64,000 nucleotides of DNA, taken from positions 3,038,001 through 3,102,000 of the forward strand of contig NZ_CP110395.1 in NCBI RefSeq assembly GCF_029910215.1, given 5' to 3'. A model generated the notes under the pieces. That model was given only the letters and a program-made list of their open reading frames with translations. It ran no database searches and had not been told where the DNA came from. The translations under genes and the position numbers were made by a program. Shown one piece after another: positions 7,479 to 16,031 of the stretch. Every line of letters begins with the position of its first letter. Positions within the stretch are counted from its first letter, which is position 1. Source of the stretch: Paraburkholderia sp. D15 (lineage in GTDB: Bacteria; Pseudomonadota; Gammaproteobacteria; Burkholderiales; Burkholderiaceae).

Positions 7479-9590
7479 ATGACCTCAAAAAATCGCCGTG
7501 ATTTTCTGCGCTCCGCCGCGCATGCCGCCGGTTCCGCCACCGCGCTAAGCATGTTGCCGCTGGGCATCCGCAACGCCCTCGCCATTCCGGCGAACAACAA
7601 GACCGGCACGATCCGCGATGTCGAGCACATCGTCGTGCTGATGCAGGAAAACCGTTCGTTCGACCACTACTTCGGCACGCTGAAGGGCGTGCGCGGTTTC
7701 GGCGATACGCGCGCGATCAACCTGCCGAACGGTCAGCCGGTGTGGTACCAACCGCTCGCCGCGGATGCGGGTTACGTGCTGCCGTTCCGCCCGAGCGCGC
7801 CGAACCTCGGCCTGCAATTCCTGCAGGATCTCGCGCACGACTGGACCAGCACGCACGCAGCCTGGAACGGCGGCCGCTACGATCAGTGGGTGCCCGCCAA
7901 GGGCACCACGACGATGGCCTACCTGACGCGCGACGACATTCCGTTCCACTATCAACTCGCCGACGCCTTCACGATCTGCGACGCGTACCACTGTTCGCTG
8001 ATGGGCCCGACCGATCCGAACCGCTACTACATGTGGAGCGGCTGGGTCGGCAACGACGGCAGCGGCGGCGGCCCCGTGATCGACAACTCGGAACTCGGCT
8101 ACGGCTGGTCCACGTACCCGGAAGTGCTGCAAAGCGCGGGCATCACGTGGAAGATCTATCAGGACATGGGCACGGGTCTGAACGCGAGTGGCTCGTGGGG
8201 CTGGACGCAGAATCCGTACATCGGCAACTACGGCGACAACTCGCTGCTCTACTTCAACCAGTACCGCAACGCGCAGCCGGGCAATCCGCTGTACGACAAC
8301 GCGCGCACGGGCACCAACGCCGCGCAGAGCGACGGCTACTTCGACATCCTCAAGCGCGACGTGCAGAACAACGCGCTGCCGCAAGTGTCGTGGATCGTCG
8401 CGCCGGAAGCGTATTCCGAGCATCCGAACTGGCCGTCGAATTACGGCGCGTGGTACATCGATCAGGTGTTGCAGATTCTCACGTCGAACCCCGAGGTGTG
8501 GAGCAAGACCGTGCTGCTGATCAACTACGACGAGAACGACGGCTTCTTCGACCACATGGCGCCGCCGTTCGCGCCGGCGTCGAGCGCAAACGGTCTGTCC
8601 ACCGTCGACACCAGCAACGAAATCTACGCCGGCAGCGGCAGCACGCCGGCAGGCCCGTACGGCCTCGGCCCGCGCGTGCCGATGCTGGTGGTGTCGCCGT
8701 GGTCGAAGGGCGGCTACGTGTGCTCGGAACTGTTCGACCATACGTCGGTGATCCGCTTCATCGAAAAGCGTTTCGGCCACGACCATAACCTCGGCGAATC
8801 GAACATCACGCCGTGGCGCCGCGCGGTGTGCGGCGACCTGATGTCGGCCTTCAACTTCAGCAACCCGAACGACGCGTTCCCGACGCTGCCGAGCACGAGC
8901 GGCTACGTGCCGCCGGATCAGAACCGTCATCCGGACTACGTGCCGCTGCCGCCGGCGGTGCAGGCGGTGCCGAAGCAGGAGCCCGGCGTGCGTCCGGCGC
9001 GCGCGTTGCCGTACGAACTGTTCGTGCGCGTGCATGGCGAAGGTTCGGCCAACAAGCTGACCATGCGCTTCGTCAATACGGGCCGCACGGGTGCGGTGTT
9101 TCTCGTGTACGCCGCCAACAGCAGCGACGCGCCGCGCACGTACACGGTCGAAGCCGGCAAGCGGCTTCAGGATCAACTGCCGTGCAACGCCGACGGCACG
9201 TACGACTTCACCGTGTACGGTCCGAACGGGTTCCTGCGCCGCTTCGCGGGCAAGCCGGTCGCGCGCAGCTGGTGGAACGGGTCGGACATCGCGCGTCCGG
9301 AAGTGGCCGAAGGCTATGACGTGTCGAACGGCAATCTGCAATTGCGTCTGGAAAACGTCGGCAGCGCGCGCTGCACGTTCACGATCGTCAACGCGTACGA
9401 CGCCGGCAAGCCGATCAAGCACTCGGTGCGCGGCGGCGATACGGATCAGGTCTACCTCGATCTGCGCAATGCGCACGGCTGGTACGACCTGGCGATCACC
9501 GTCGATACGGACCCGACGTTCGCGCGGCGCCTTGCCGGTCACGTGGAAACGGGCAAGAGCAGCATGAGCGATCCGGCGCTGGGGAGCTAA
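7479..9590 (+). CDS. plcN: Non-hemolytic-type phospholipase C, Tat-exported
   Basis: A 703-residue phosphocholine-type phospholipase C of the acid phosphatase/PLC superfamily. It hydrolyses phosphatidylcholine-like lipids outside the cytoplasm. A twin-arginine signal (NRRDFLRS, Arg6-Arg7) is followed by a hydrophobic run ending near ALAIPA. The catalytic region starts with QENRSFDHYFG (Glu57 onwards), and YDENDGFFDHM appears later. The last 200 residues fit the two C-terminal domains seen in bacterial PLCs. The ATG at 7479 was chosen because it puts the RR motif at the very start. Hemolytic versus non-hemolytic activity cannot be decided from sequence. Confidence 0.92.
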   Translation: MTSKNRRDFLRSAAHAAGSATALSMLPLGIRNALAIPANNKTGTIRDVEHIVVLMQENRSFDHYFGTLKGVRGFGDTRAINLPNGQPVWYQPLAADAGYVLPFRPSAPNLGLQFLQDLAHDWTSTHAAWNGGRYDQWVPAKGTTTMAYLTRDDIPFHYQLADAFTICDAYHCSLMGPTDPNRYYMWSGWVGNDGSGGGPVIDNSELGYGWSTYPEVLQSAGITWKIYQDMGTGLNASGSWGWTQNPYIGNYGDNSLLYFNQYRNAQPGNPLYDNARTGTNAAQSDGYFDILKRDVQNNALPQVSWIVAPEAYSEHPNWPSNYGAWYIDQVLQILTSNPEVWSKTVLLINYDENDGFFDHMAPPFAPASSANGLSTVDTSNEIYAGSGSTPAGPYGLGPRVPMLVVSPWSKGGYVCSELFDHTSVIRFIEKRFGHDHNLGESNITPWRRAVCGDLMSAFNFSNPNDAFPTLPSTSGYVPPDQNRHPDYVPLPPAVQAVPKQEPGVRPARALPYELFVRVHGEGSANKLTMRFVNTGRTGAVFLVYAANSSDAPRTYTVEAGKRLQDQLPCNADGTYDFTVYGPNGFLRRFAGKPVARSWWNGSDIARPEVAEGYDVSNGNLQLRLENVGSARCTFTIVNAYDAGKPIKHSVRGGDTDQVYLDLRNAHGWYDLAITVDTDPTFARRLAGHVETGKSSMSDPALGS

Positions 9591-9696
9591 GTTGGGGCGC
9601 TGAGTCGAGGCGGCGCTTCGGGTTGGTGTTCCGGCTCGCCGCTTGAACCGCTCGAACCGCTTTAGCCGCTTGAACCGCCCGAAACACGCTGAACGA

Positions 9697-9736
9697 AACG
9701 GCCGCCGCGACTCGATTCGCGGCGGCCGTTTTTTCA
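9697..9736 (+). terminator. Rho-independent terminator after plc
   Basis: AACGGCCGCCGCGA pairs perfectly with TCGCGGCGGCCGTT across a CTCGAT loop, followed by a run of T. It terminates the phospholipase transcript just before the convergent flavoprotein gene. Two copies of GCCGCTTGAACCGC lie just upstream (9638-9651 and 9665-9678). Confidence 0.85.
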
Positions 9737-9752
9737 TCGAGCCGTCATGACA

Positions 9753-11042
9753 TCACGCCGCCACGGCCGTCGTTCGCGACTCGCGTTTGCCTGCCTCGTC
9801 CGCGATGGTCTGCACGATGAACTCGGCGTCGCGCGCAATCCCCGAGAAGCGCCCCGATCCCCACGTATGCAGCCATGGCAGTCCGACGAAATACAAGCCG
9901 TCGATCGGCGTCACGCCGCGCGCATGGGCCGGATAACCGCGTCCGTTGAACACTGGCGCGTCGAGCCAGCTGAAATCCGGCGTGAAACCGATGCACCAGA
10001 CGATCGCCGCAATCCCGCTGGCGTCGATGTCGAGCGTCGTGCGCTCCCCGGACGGCTGCCACACCGGTTCGTACGCGCCGCCGGCCGGCACATCGATCCC
10101 CTGCTTCGCGATGAAGCTGTCGATGCTCGCGTTGATGCGGTTATACACGGCGTCGGCCGCATCGAGACTGGCGGCCAGCGTCGGCGCGAAATGAAAGCGG
10201 CCGTCGCGCAGATCGTCGAGGCGGCCATACAACTCCATGCCCTCGGCGGCGAACCGGCGCAGATCGATATCGCGTCCGCCGTCGCGGCCGGTCACGTAGT
10301 GATTGGTGTTATCGCGCACCCCTTCGCGCAGCGGATGCTGTTCGACCGGCATGTCGTAATACTGCATGTCGGCGAGCCAGTCGACCACGTCGCGGCCGCG
10401 ATAGAAGCGCGCGCAACGTGGCGCCTCGCCGACCGCGAGCACCACCTTGCGTCCGGCCAGATGCAGATCCTCGGCAATCTGCGCGCCGGATTGTCCCGTG
10501 CCGACCACCATCACCACGCCGTCGGGCAACGCCCGCGGGTTGCGATACGCGGACGACTGCATCTGCACGATCCGCGCGGGCAAGCGCTCGGCGAGGCGCG
10601 GCACGATCGGCGTGTGATAGCCGCCAGCGGCCACCACCAGTCGATCGGCGGTGAAGTCGCCCTGCGTCGTCGCGATCGCATATACGCCGTCGTCGCGCCG
10701 TTTCGCGCGTTTGACTTCGGTGCGTTCGAGCACCGGCGCGCCGACATGTTCGATGAATCCGTCGAGGTACGCGACGATCTCGTCCTTCTTCATGAAGCCG
10801 TGCGGATCGTCGCCGCGATACGGATAACCGGGCAGCGCGCATTGCCAGTTCGGCGTGACCAGACAGAACGCGTCCCAGCGCTGTTCGCGCCAGGTGTGCG
10901 TGACCGTGTTCTTCTCGACGACCAGATGATCGATGCCGGCCTGCGTCAGGTAATAGCTGATCGACAGACCCGCCTGCCCGCCGCCGACGACGAGCACGCT
11001 GTAATGTCCATCGGCGCGCGCGGGTTGTTCTCGATTCGACAT
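9753..11042 (-). CDS. Nit1C flavoprotein, MSMEG_0569-like FAD/NAD(P) oxidoreductase
   Basis: A 429-residue flavin-dependent monooxygenase-like enzyme. It has an N-terminal FAD-binding GGGQAGLSISYYL, a second Rossmann motif VVGTGQSGAQIAEDL near the middle, and a C-terminal GLYFVGLPWLHTWGSGRFSG. The frame is open upstream, but the ATG at 11042 follows AGAGGA and puts the FAD motif at residue 18. It is the last gene of the seven-gene Nit1C-type operon, matching NitH/MSMEG_0569. Its reaction is unproven; oxidation of an intermediate made by the nitrilase or radical SAM partner is inferred. Confidence 0.88.
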   Translation of the reverse strand: MSNREQPARADGHYSVLVVGGGQAGLSISYYLTQAGIDHLVVEKNTVTHTWREQRWDAFCLVTPNWQCALPGYPYRGDDPHGFMKKDEIVAYLDGFIEHVGAPVLERTEVKRAKRRDDGVYAIATTQGDFTADRLVVAAGGYHTPIVPRLAERLPARIVQMQSSAYRNPRALPDGVVMVVGTGQSGAQIAEDLHLAGRKVVLAVGEAPRCARFYRGRDVVDWLADMQYYDMPVEQHPLREGVRDNTNHYVTGRDGGRDIDLRRFAAEGMELYGRLDDLRDGRFHFAPTLAASLDAADAVYNRINASIDSFIAKQGIDVPAGGAYEPVWQPSGERTTLDIDASGIAAIVWCIGFTPDFSWLDAPVFNGRGYPAHARGVTPIDGLYFVGLPWLHTWGSGRFSGIARDAEFIVQTIADEAGKRESRTTAVAA

Positions 11043-11068
11043 GATGCGTCCTCTACGAAAATGAGCGG

Positions 11069-11353
11069 CTAGCTGAAACCGATAATCCTGACCGTCGCGC
11101 CGGGCCGGTCGCGATAGCGCGCCGCATCGCGTTCGATCTGCGCGAGCTGATCCAGCGCGGCCGAACACGCGAAGCCGTATTTCTCGCGCACCCGCTCCGA
11201 CGCGATGCCGAGCGCCTGCCGCGAACGGGCGACGAATTCGTCGAGCGCGTACACGTCGCCCGCCGAGAAGAACTCGCCGACCACGCGCGACGGCGAATAG
11301 CAGCTCGCCTCTTCGCCGTCGGGCCATTGAATATGAAAGTGAGTGACGGGCAT
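11069..11353 (-). CDS. MSMEG_0570-like nitrogen-starvation family protein
   Basis: A 94-residue protein without signal or membrane segment, resembling the MSMEG_0570 family (NitG position). It begins PVTHFHIQWPDGEEASCYSPS and contains FSAGDVYALDEFV, typical of this short family found only beside the other Nit1C genes. GAGGAA precedes the ATG by 5 bases. It sits between the AIR-synthase-like and flavoprotein genes with gaps of 9 and 26 bases. Function is unknown; it may be an accessory or carrier-like partner. Confidence 0.82.
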   Translation of the reverse strand: MPVTHFHIQWPDGEEASCYSPSRVVGEFFSAGDVYALDEFVARSRQALGIASERVREKYGFACSAALDQLAQIERDAARYRDRPGATVRIIGFS

Positions 11354-11362
11354 CGCGATTCC

Positions 11363-12391
11363 TCAACGCGTGGCGGGCAACGCATCGTCCGGCGGTTGCA
11401 TCGCGGGTCGTTCGCTATCACCTTCGCCGGCCATGAACGCTTCACGCTCGAAGTCCCACAACACCGCCGTCTCTTCCCGCCGATGCAGAATCACCTGACG
11501 CGGCGCGTGAACCACACCGATCACCGAACACGCGAGCGAGCGTTCGTCGAACAGCGCCTGTACCGCCTCCACGTGATGTTCACGCACCGACAGCAGATAG
11601 CCGAAGCTCGGAAACGCCGTCACCCAACGCGACAACGGCACGTCATCCGGTTTCGGAATCCGTTCGAGGTCGATGCGCGCGCCCACCTGCGAGCACTCGA
11701 GCAACATCAACGCGGTACCGAGCGCGCCCGCCATGCTGATGTCCTTCGCCGCATCGCACAGCCCGCTTTCCGCGAGATGCGGCAACACGTCGAGATCGCC
11801 GCGCAGACGTTCCGGCGGCGCACCGGTCGACGCATTCCAGAACGGATACGGTTCTTCGAAGCGTCCGCGCAAATCGGCCGCCATCATCAAACGGTCGCCC
11901 GGCTTCGCGTGAAAACTCGACAGCAAGGTCTTCGCGCGGCCAACGATCGACACCGCCAGTTGCGCGGCCTCGCTGCGCGTATTCGTATGACCGCCGACAA
12001 TCGGCACGCCATACGCGGTGGCGGCCGCGGCCATGCCAGCCAGCACGTCTTCCGCCGCGCCGAGGCCCGGGCTCCACAACGCATCCACCACGGCCAGCGG
12101 ACGGCCGCCCATCGCATAGATATCGCTGACGTTGACCATCACGCTGCTGTAGCCCGCGAACCACGGCATCGCGTCGACGAAATCGCTGACCATGCCTTCG
12201 ATCGCGAACAGCAGATAGCCGTCGCCCTCCGCGAGCGCCGCGCAGTCGTCGCCGAGCGCGACCGCCTGATCGAGATCGCGGGCGCCGCGCGGCAGACGTC
12301 TCGCCAGCGCATCGACCACGCCGGCGATATCGGTCTTGTGCAGAAAGCCGCGACTCGCGCGCAGACCGGCGACCAGTTCGGCGACACTCAT
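11363..12391 (-). CDS. AIR-synthase-like ATP-binding protein (sll0787/NitF type)
   Basis: A 342-residue protein of the PurM/AIR synthase superfamily, related to HypE, ThiL and SelD. Marks are LGDDCAAL, the NVSDIYAMGG motif, VGGHTNTR and SMAGALGTALMLLE. Members form dimers and use ATP to phosphorylate a substrate carbonyl or carboxylate. It starts with an ATG that overlaps the stop of the GNAT gene (ATGA, 12388-12391), so the two are translationally coupled. It corresponds to sll0787-family proteins of the Nit1C cluster. Purine synthesis is excluded by context and by divergence from PurM; the natural substrate is unknown. Confidence 0.87.
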   Translation of the reverse strand: MSVAELVAGLRASRGFLHKTDIAGVVDALARRLPRGARDLDQAVALGDDCAALAEGDGYLLFAIEGMVSDFVDAMPWFAGYSSVMVNVSDIYAMGGRPLAVVDALWSPGLGAAEDVLAGMAAAATAYGVPIVGGHTNTRSEAAQLAVSIVGRAKTLLSSFHAKPGDRLMMAADLRGRFEEPYPFWNASTGAPPERLRGDLDVLPHLAESGLCDAAKDISMAGALGTALMLLECSQVGARIDLERIPKPDDVPLSRWVTAFPSFGYLLSVREHHVEAVQALFDERSLACSVIGVVHAPRQVILHRREETAVLWDFEREAFMAGEGDSERPAMQPPDDALPATR

Positions 12392-13062
12392 GCCGCGCTC
12401 CGTGCGCCAACCTCGGCCGCGTCCGAGGTTGTGGCTTCCGCTCGTGGAGACACGACCTGCGTGCGCGTGACAAAACCGCCGTTCGGCGTGGTGCACGGCG
12501 GATACCAATCCAGTTGCGCCCGCATCAAATGATGCGGACGGCCGAGCAGCGTTTCCTCCGCGAGCGTGTCCCAATGCATCGCGTTAAAGAGCGGCACGTT
12601 CTGGCTCTGTACATGGGCGAGGAAGGTCTCGCAACCCAGCGCATGCGCGCTGCTGACTGCGAGCCGGATCAGCGTCGCGCCGATCTTGCCGTGACGCCGG
12701 AACGCCGCGTGCACCGCCAGCCGCGAACCGAACCACACGTTGCCGCGATCGCGATGAATGCGCACGGTGCCCACCACCTGCTCCGGCATGCCGGCCACGC
12801 AACTGAGCGCGACCAGTTGCTGCGCGTGGCGGTCGATCTCGTCGCGATCGTCGCCGACGAAAATGCCCTGCTCGATGCAGAACACCGCGCGCCGCAAGCG
12901 GAACGCCTGCTCCGCTTCCCAGTCGAGCGTGGTCCACTTGATGCGGAATTCGTTCGGCGTATAAGGCGTAGCGGGAATGCGAGGCGCGTGGCGTTCATCG
13001 CTGACGCGCCCGCTCCGGGCTTCCGCATCCGGCGCCAGACCGGCAATCGCTTCACCAAACAT
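12388..13062 (-). CDS. GNAT-family N-acetyltransferase (MSMEG_0567/NitE type)
   Basis: A 224-residue protein with a GNAT fold: FRLRRAVFCIEQGIF near residue 70, VVGTVRIHRDRGNVWFGSRLAV, then the acetyl-CoA loop region RRHGKIGATLIRLAV. The C-terminal YPPCTTPNGGFVTR is typical of the Nit1C subtype. The start at 13062 lies 2 bases after the radical SAM stop, and the stop overlaps the next start. It would acetylate, or otherwise use acetyl-CoA on, an amine product of the pathway. Substrate unknown. Confidence 0.87.
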   Translation of the reverse strand: MFGEAIAGLAPDAEARSGRVSDERHAPRIPATPYTPNEFRIKWTTLDWEAEQAFRLRRAVFCIEQGIFVGDDRDEIDRHAQQLVALSCVAGMPEQVVGTVRIHRDRGNVWFGSRLAVHAAFRRHGKIGATLIRLAVSSAHALGCETFLAHVQSQNVPLFNAMHWDTLAEETLLGRPHHLMRAQLDWYPPCTTPNGGFVTRTQVVSPRAEATTSDAAEVGARSAA

Positions 13063-13064
13063 GC

Positions 13065-14177
13065 TCACACCTCGTACGATGAAAGCGACGAACACGCGCC
13101 GCATTTGCCGCAGCCAGCCTTGATATCCGACGAACGCATCGCCGCCTCTTTCAGCATCGCGCCGAGCGGTTGCAACACGGTCTTCATGAATGCCGGCGTC
13201 GGTGCGGGATGATCTTCGAGCGGCGTGCCGCTGATCGGCACGAACGGCACCACGAACGGATACACGCCGAGCGCGATCAACTCGCGCGACATCGCGAGCA
13301 TCGCTTCCGCGCTATCGCCCAGGCCCGCGAGCAGGTAGGTGCTGACCTGTCCGCGCCCGAACACCGCGACCGCCGCCTTGAACGCATCCATGTAGCGCGA
13401 CAGCGGCACGCTCGCCTTGCCCGGCATGATGCGTTCGCGCAGCGCGGGCGTCACCACTTCCAGATGCATGCCGAGCGTATCGATGCCGCTCGCCTTCATG
13501 CGCGCGAACCAGCGGTCGTCGTCGGGCGGTTCGCATTGCGCCTGGATCGGCAGATCCACCGCGGCCTTGATCGCGAACGCGCTGTCGCACAGTATCTGCG
13601 CGCCGCGATCCGGCGTCGGCGGCGTACCCGTGGTCAGCACCATGTGCTTCACGCCGTCGAGCAACACCGCCGCGCGCGCCACTTCCGCCAGTTGCTCCGG
13701 CGTCTTGCGCGCGATCGTGCGGCCCGCCGCGAGCGACTGGCCGATCGCGCAGAACTTGCAACTCTTGCGGCGGCTCTCGTAGCGGATGCAGGTCTGCAAT
13801 ACCGTGGTCGCCAGTACGTCCGCGCCGTGCAGCGTGGCGATCTGCGCGTACGGCACGCCGTCGAGCGTCTGCATGGCGTAGAAACGCGGCGCCTTCGGAA
13901 AGCTCACGCTGGCGATCGGGATCGTGCCGCGCAGCAGCGCGCTCGTGCCCGCCGCGTCCGGCGTCTGCGCGACGAACGGCGAATGCCATGCGCTGCTCGT
14001 ATGCACGGGCACCATGATCGTCACGCCGTCCACCGTCACGGCCTTGTGGTCGGACGGCCCCGCGCCGCCCCGGCGGCTTGCCGCGCCCGCATCCGGCGAC
14101 ACCAGCCGCAGGCCGGCCGACTGCAACTCAGTCATCAATTGCCGGCTCGCGGCCGACGGCGTCTCGCTGGCGTTCAT
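13065..14177 (-). CDS. Radical SAM protein, MSMEG_0568/NitD type
   Basis: A 370-residue radical SAM enzyme. The cluster motif is Cys130-x9-Cys140-x2-Cys143 ([14 protein letters not shown]), longer than the usual CX3CX2C, followed by [13 protein letters not shown] and the barrel. A second cysteine group, CGKCGAC (Cys356, Cys359, Cys362), near the C-terminus suggests an auxiliary Fe-S site. It overlaps the nitrilase end by about 50 bases if the first ATG is used; a Met15 start also overlaps. It matches the MSMEG_0568 family of Nit1C clusters. The reaction is unknown; a radical rearrangement or Fe-S-dependent step on a nitrile-derived compound is inferred. Confidence 0.88.
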   Translation of the reverse strand: MNASETPSAASRQLMTELQSAGLRLVSPDAGAASRRGGAGPSDHKAVTVDGVTIMVPVHTSSAWHSPFVAQTPDAAGTSALLRGTIPIASVSFPKAPRFYAMQTLDGVPYAQIATLHGADVLATTVLQTCIRYESRRKSCKFCAIGQSLAAGRTIARKTPEQLAEVARAAVLLDGVKHMVLTTGTPPTPDRGAQILCDSAFAIKAAVDLPIQAQCEPPDDDRWFARMKASGIDTLGMHLEVVTPALRERIMPGKASVPLSRYMDAFKAAVAVFGRGQVSTYLLAGLGDSAEAMLAMSRELIALGVYPFVVPFVPISGTPLEDHPAPTPAFMKTVLQPLGAMLKEAAMRSSDIKAGCGKCGACSSLSSYEV

Positions 14178-15177
14178 CGCCTTCTCCGGTGGAAAGGAAA
14201 TCGGTATCGGCGGCGCCGGACCACGCCGGCATCGGCGCGACGGTTCCGGCGGGCCGCCGGTTGATCGCGAGACTCAGCAACTCGGGACGCGCGTAATGGC
14301 CGACCGAATCCATCATCCGCTTGCGCTTGGTGATCAACGCCATGTCGAGATCGGCGATCACCATGCCCTCGCCCTCGCGCAACGGCGGCGCGAGGTGCTG
14401 CCCTTCCGGCGACACGATCGCGGTATTGCAGCCGCCACGCAGCGCCTTCTGCAAACCCGGGTCGGCGCTCACCGAGGCAATCTGCGCCTCGCTCAGCCAA
14501 CCGGTCGCATTGACGACGAAGCAGCCCGACTCCAGCGCGTGATGACGGATCGTCACCTCGATCTGATCGGCGAAGATCGGCCCCACCAGCGAACCCGGGA
14601 ACTGGCTGCAATGAATCTCTTCGTGCTGCGTCATCAGCGCATAGCGCGCGAGCGGGTTGTAATGCTCCCAGCAGGCGAGCGCGCCGACCCGCCCGAGCGC
14701 CGTGTGCGCAACTGTCAAGCCGGCCGCGTCGCCCTGCCCCCAGATCATCCGTTCGTGAAACGTCGGCGTGATCTTGCGGCGCTTGAGCAGCAGGCGGCCG
14801 TCCACGTCGAAGATCAGTTGCGTGTTGTAGAGACTGCCGTGATCGCGTTCGTTGACGCCGAGCACCACGACCATGCGATGCAACCGCGCCTGCTCGGCCA
14901 CCGCCTGCGTGACCGGACCGGGCACCACCACGGCCTGCTCGTACAGCTTCATGTGCTCGGCGCCGGATGCGACCGGCGGCCTCACGAACGAAAAGTACGG
15001 GTAATACGGCACGAAGGTCTCGGGAAAGACGATCAGTTGCACGCCTTCGCGCGCGGCCTTGCCGATCGCCTCGCACACCTTGTCGAGCGTGCCGCCGGCG
15101 CGTTCGAAGTCGGGTGCGATCTGCACCGCGGCGGCTCGCACCACGCGTTTGCCGGGCATGTCTGATTTCTCGGCCAT
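14128..15177 (-). CDS. Nit6803-type nitrilase (Nit1C nitrilase)
   Basis: A 349-residue cytoplasmic nitrilase (C-N hydrolase superfamily). The triad is Glu53 ([11 protein letters not shown]), Lys135 ([11 protein letters not shown]) and Cys169 (ACWEHYNP); as recalled, these are the same numbers as in Synechocystis Nit6803. The ATG at 15177 is preceded by GGTGATC, complementary to the 16S 3' end; a GTG at 15186 with GGAG upstream is the alternative. It is gene two of the operon. Family members convert aliphatic or aromatic nitriles to acids plus ammonia, and homologues are tied to cyanide assimilation in Pseudomonas. The true substrate is open. Confidence 0.92.
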   Translation of the reverse strand: MAEKSDMPGKRVVRAAAVQIAPDFERAGGTLDKVCEAIGKAAREGVQLIVFPETFVPYYPYFSFVRPPVASGAEHMKLYEQAVVVPGPVTQAVAEQARLHRMVVVLGVNERDHGSLYNTQLIFDVDGRLLLKRRKITPTFHERMIWGQGDAAGLTVAHTALGRVGALACWEHYNPLARYALMTQHEEIHCSQFPGSLVGPIFADQIEVTIRHHALESGCFVVNATGWLSEAQIASVSADPGLQKALRGGCNTAIVSPEGQHLAPPLREGEGMVIADLDMALITKRKRMMDSVGHYARPELLSLAINRRPAGTVAPMPAWSGAADTDFLSTGEGDERQRDAVGREPAIDD

Positions 15178-15196
15178 GGTGATCACCCGCGCTCCG

Positions 15197-15679
15197 TCAG
15201 ACCGTCCATGTGTGAATGACCAGTGCGTTGTCCTTGCGATGCAGTAGCTGCAGATCGAGCACGTCGAGCGGATTGATCGGGCGGATGCCCTCGATCAGCG
15301 AAGCCTCGCCATGCCCGTAGAGCGCCTGCAATGCAAAGCGGCACGCGTAGACCTTGCCGCCCTCTTCCATGAACTTCGTCAGTTGCTTGTTGAAGTTCAG
15401 GTGACCGGGAAACGCCTCGTCGCCGAGTGTCGGGAAGCCGCGTTGCAGACCGAGCGTGACGCCCGGCCCATACAGCAGCACCGAGGTCTCGAAGCCCTTG
15501 CGTTGCAGACGCGTGGCCTGCAGCATGTTGACGAAGCCGATCGAGCCTTCGAACGCGACCGTATGAAACGTGACGAGCGCCTTTTCTCCGGGTTCGGCTT
15601 TCACATCCTCGAAGACTTTCTCCTCGTAGTCGACGAGATAGTCGCCCTTCTGATGCAGCGGTTTATTGACGGCTGGCAT
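15197..15679 (-). CDS. Sll0783/MSMEG_0572-family protein (NitB type)
   Basis: A 160-residue soluble protein of the Sll0783/MSMEG_0572 nitrogen-starvation family. It contains [35 protein letters not shown] and a cysteine in [16 protein letters not shown]. The pattern resembles a DsrE/sulfur-relay-like fold with a single conserved Cys, though this is an inference. GGAGAG lies 4 bases before the ATG. As first gene of the Nit1C operon it directly follows the sigma54-like promoter. In Synechocystis the homologue was linked to polyhydroxybutyrate formation under nitrogen starvation; mechanism unknown. Confidence 0.87.
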   Translation of the reverse strand: MPAVNKPLHQKGDYLVDYEEKVFEDVKAEPGEKALVTFHTVAFEGSIGFVNMLQATRLQRKGFETSVLLYGPGVTLGLQRGFPTLGDEAFPGHLNFNKQLTKFMEEGGKVYACRFALQALYGHGEASLIEGIRPINPLDVLDLQLLHRKDNALVIHTWTV

Positions 15680-15747
15680 GACACTCTCCGATCAGGTTCA
15701 CTAAGTAAAGTCCGGCGCGCTTCAAGTTCTCACGCACGGTCCTTAAT

Positions 15748-15762
15748 GCAACGCCCATGCCA
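15748..15762 (-). promoter_or_regulatory. Sigma54 (-24/-12) promoter for the Nit1C operon
   Basis: On the minus strand the sequence TGGCATGGGCGTTGC has the exact GG-N10-GC spacing and near-consensus -24 (TGGCAT) and -12 (TTGC) elements, followed by AT. Transcription would start about 12 bases downstream, leaving a leader near 57 bases before the sll0783-like gene. Sigma54 control fits a nitrogen-scavenging operon, and Nit1C clusters are often preceded by a Fis-type sigma54 activator gene. No such activator is present here. Confidence 0.6.
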
Positions 15763-15788
15763 TTGATCGGCCGCGCGAATGCGATCAA
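15763..15788. promoter_or_regulatory. Inverted repeat abutting the Nit1C promoter
   Basis: TTGATCG and CGATCAA are separated by 12 bases and begin directly upstream of the -24 element. The right arm belongs to GCGATCAATC, which recurs at 15959-15968 next to the mocR start. A regulator bound here would touch RNA polymerase, so it could repress or activate. Confidence 0.5.
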
Positions 15789-15958
15789 TCGACAATCAAT
15801 TCCGCCTCGATTCGAAGTCCGACACAAAATTTTTTAGGTGCGAAGTTTGCATACAGCGCAGCACGGCCGCGCCGGCGCCTTCGCCGCGTTGCCGGCGCAC
15901 CAGCCGGGTGCGATTGCGTGGTGAACGCGTGTCGGCGTGGTGCAGTCATTCACCACGG

Positions 15959-15997
15959 GCGATCAATCCGATCATTGCGCGCGCATCGATCCGATCA
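15959..15997. promoter_or_regulatory. Direct repeats upstream of mocR, probable MocR operator
   Basis: ATCAATCCGATCA (15962-15974) and ATCGATCCGATCA (15985-15997) are tandem copies with a 23-base period. GabR and PdxR of the MocR family bind direct repeats. They lie 35 to 70 bases before the mocR ATG, so autoregulation is likely. Confidence 0.5.
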
Positions 15998-16031
15998 ACC
16001 GTCGTCCTGTCCAAAGCGCAGACTGCACACG

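Larger units (their letters stand above)
15680..16031. promoter_or_regulatory. Divergent control region of the Nit1C operon and mocR
   Basis: This 352-base gap holds no gene. It carries a sigma54-type promoter on the minus strand, inverted and direct repeats of GATCAATC type, and an 8-bp inverted repeat GTGGTGAA/TTCACCAC (15918-15925 and 15949-15956). The individual elements are listed separately. A T/A-rich patch at 15825-15837 is the only other notable stretch. Confidence 0.6.
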
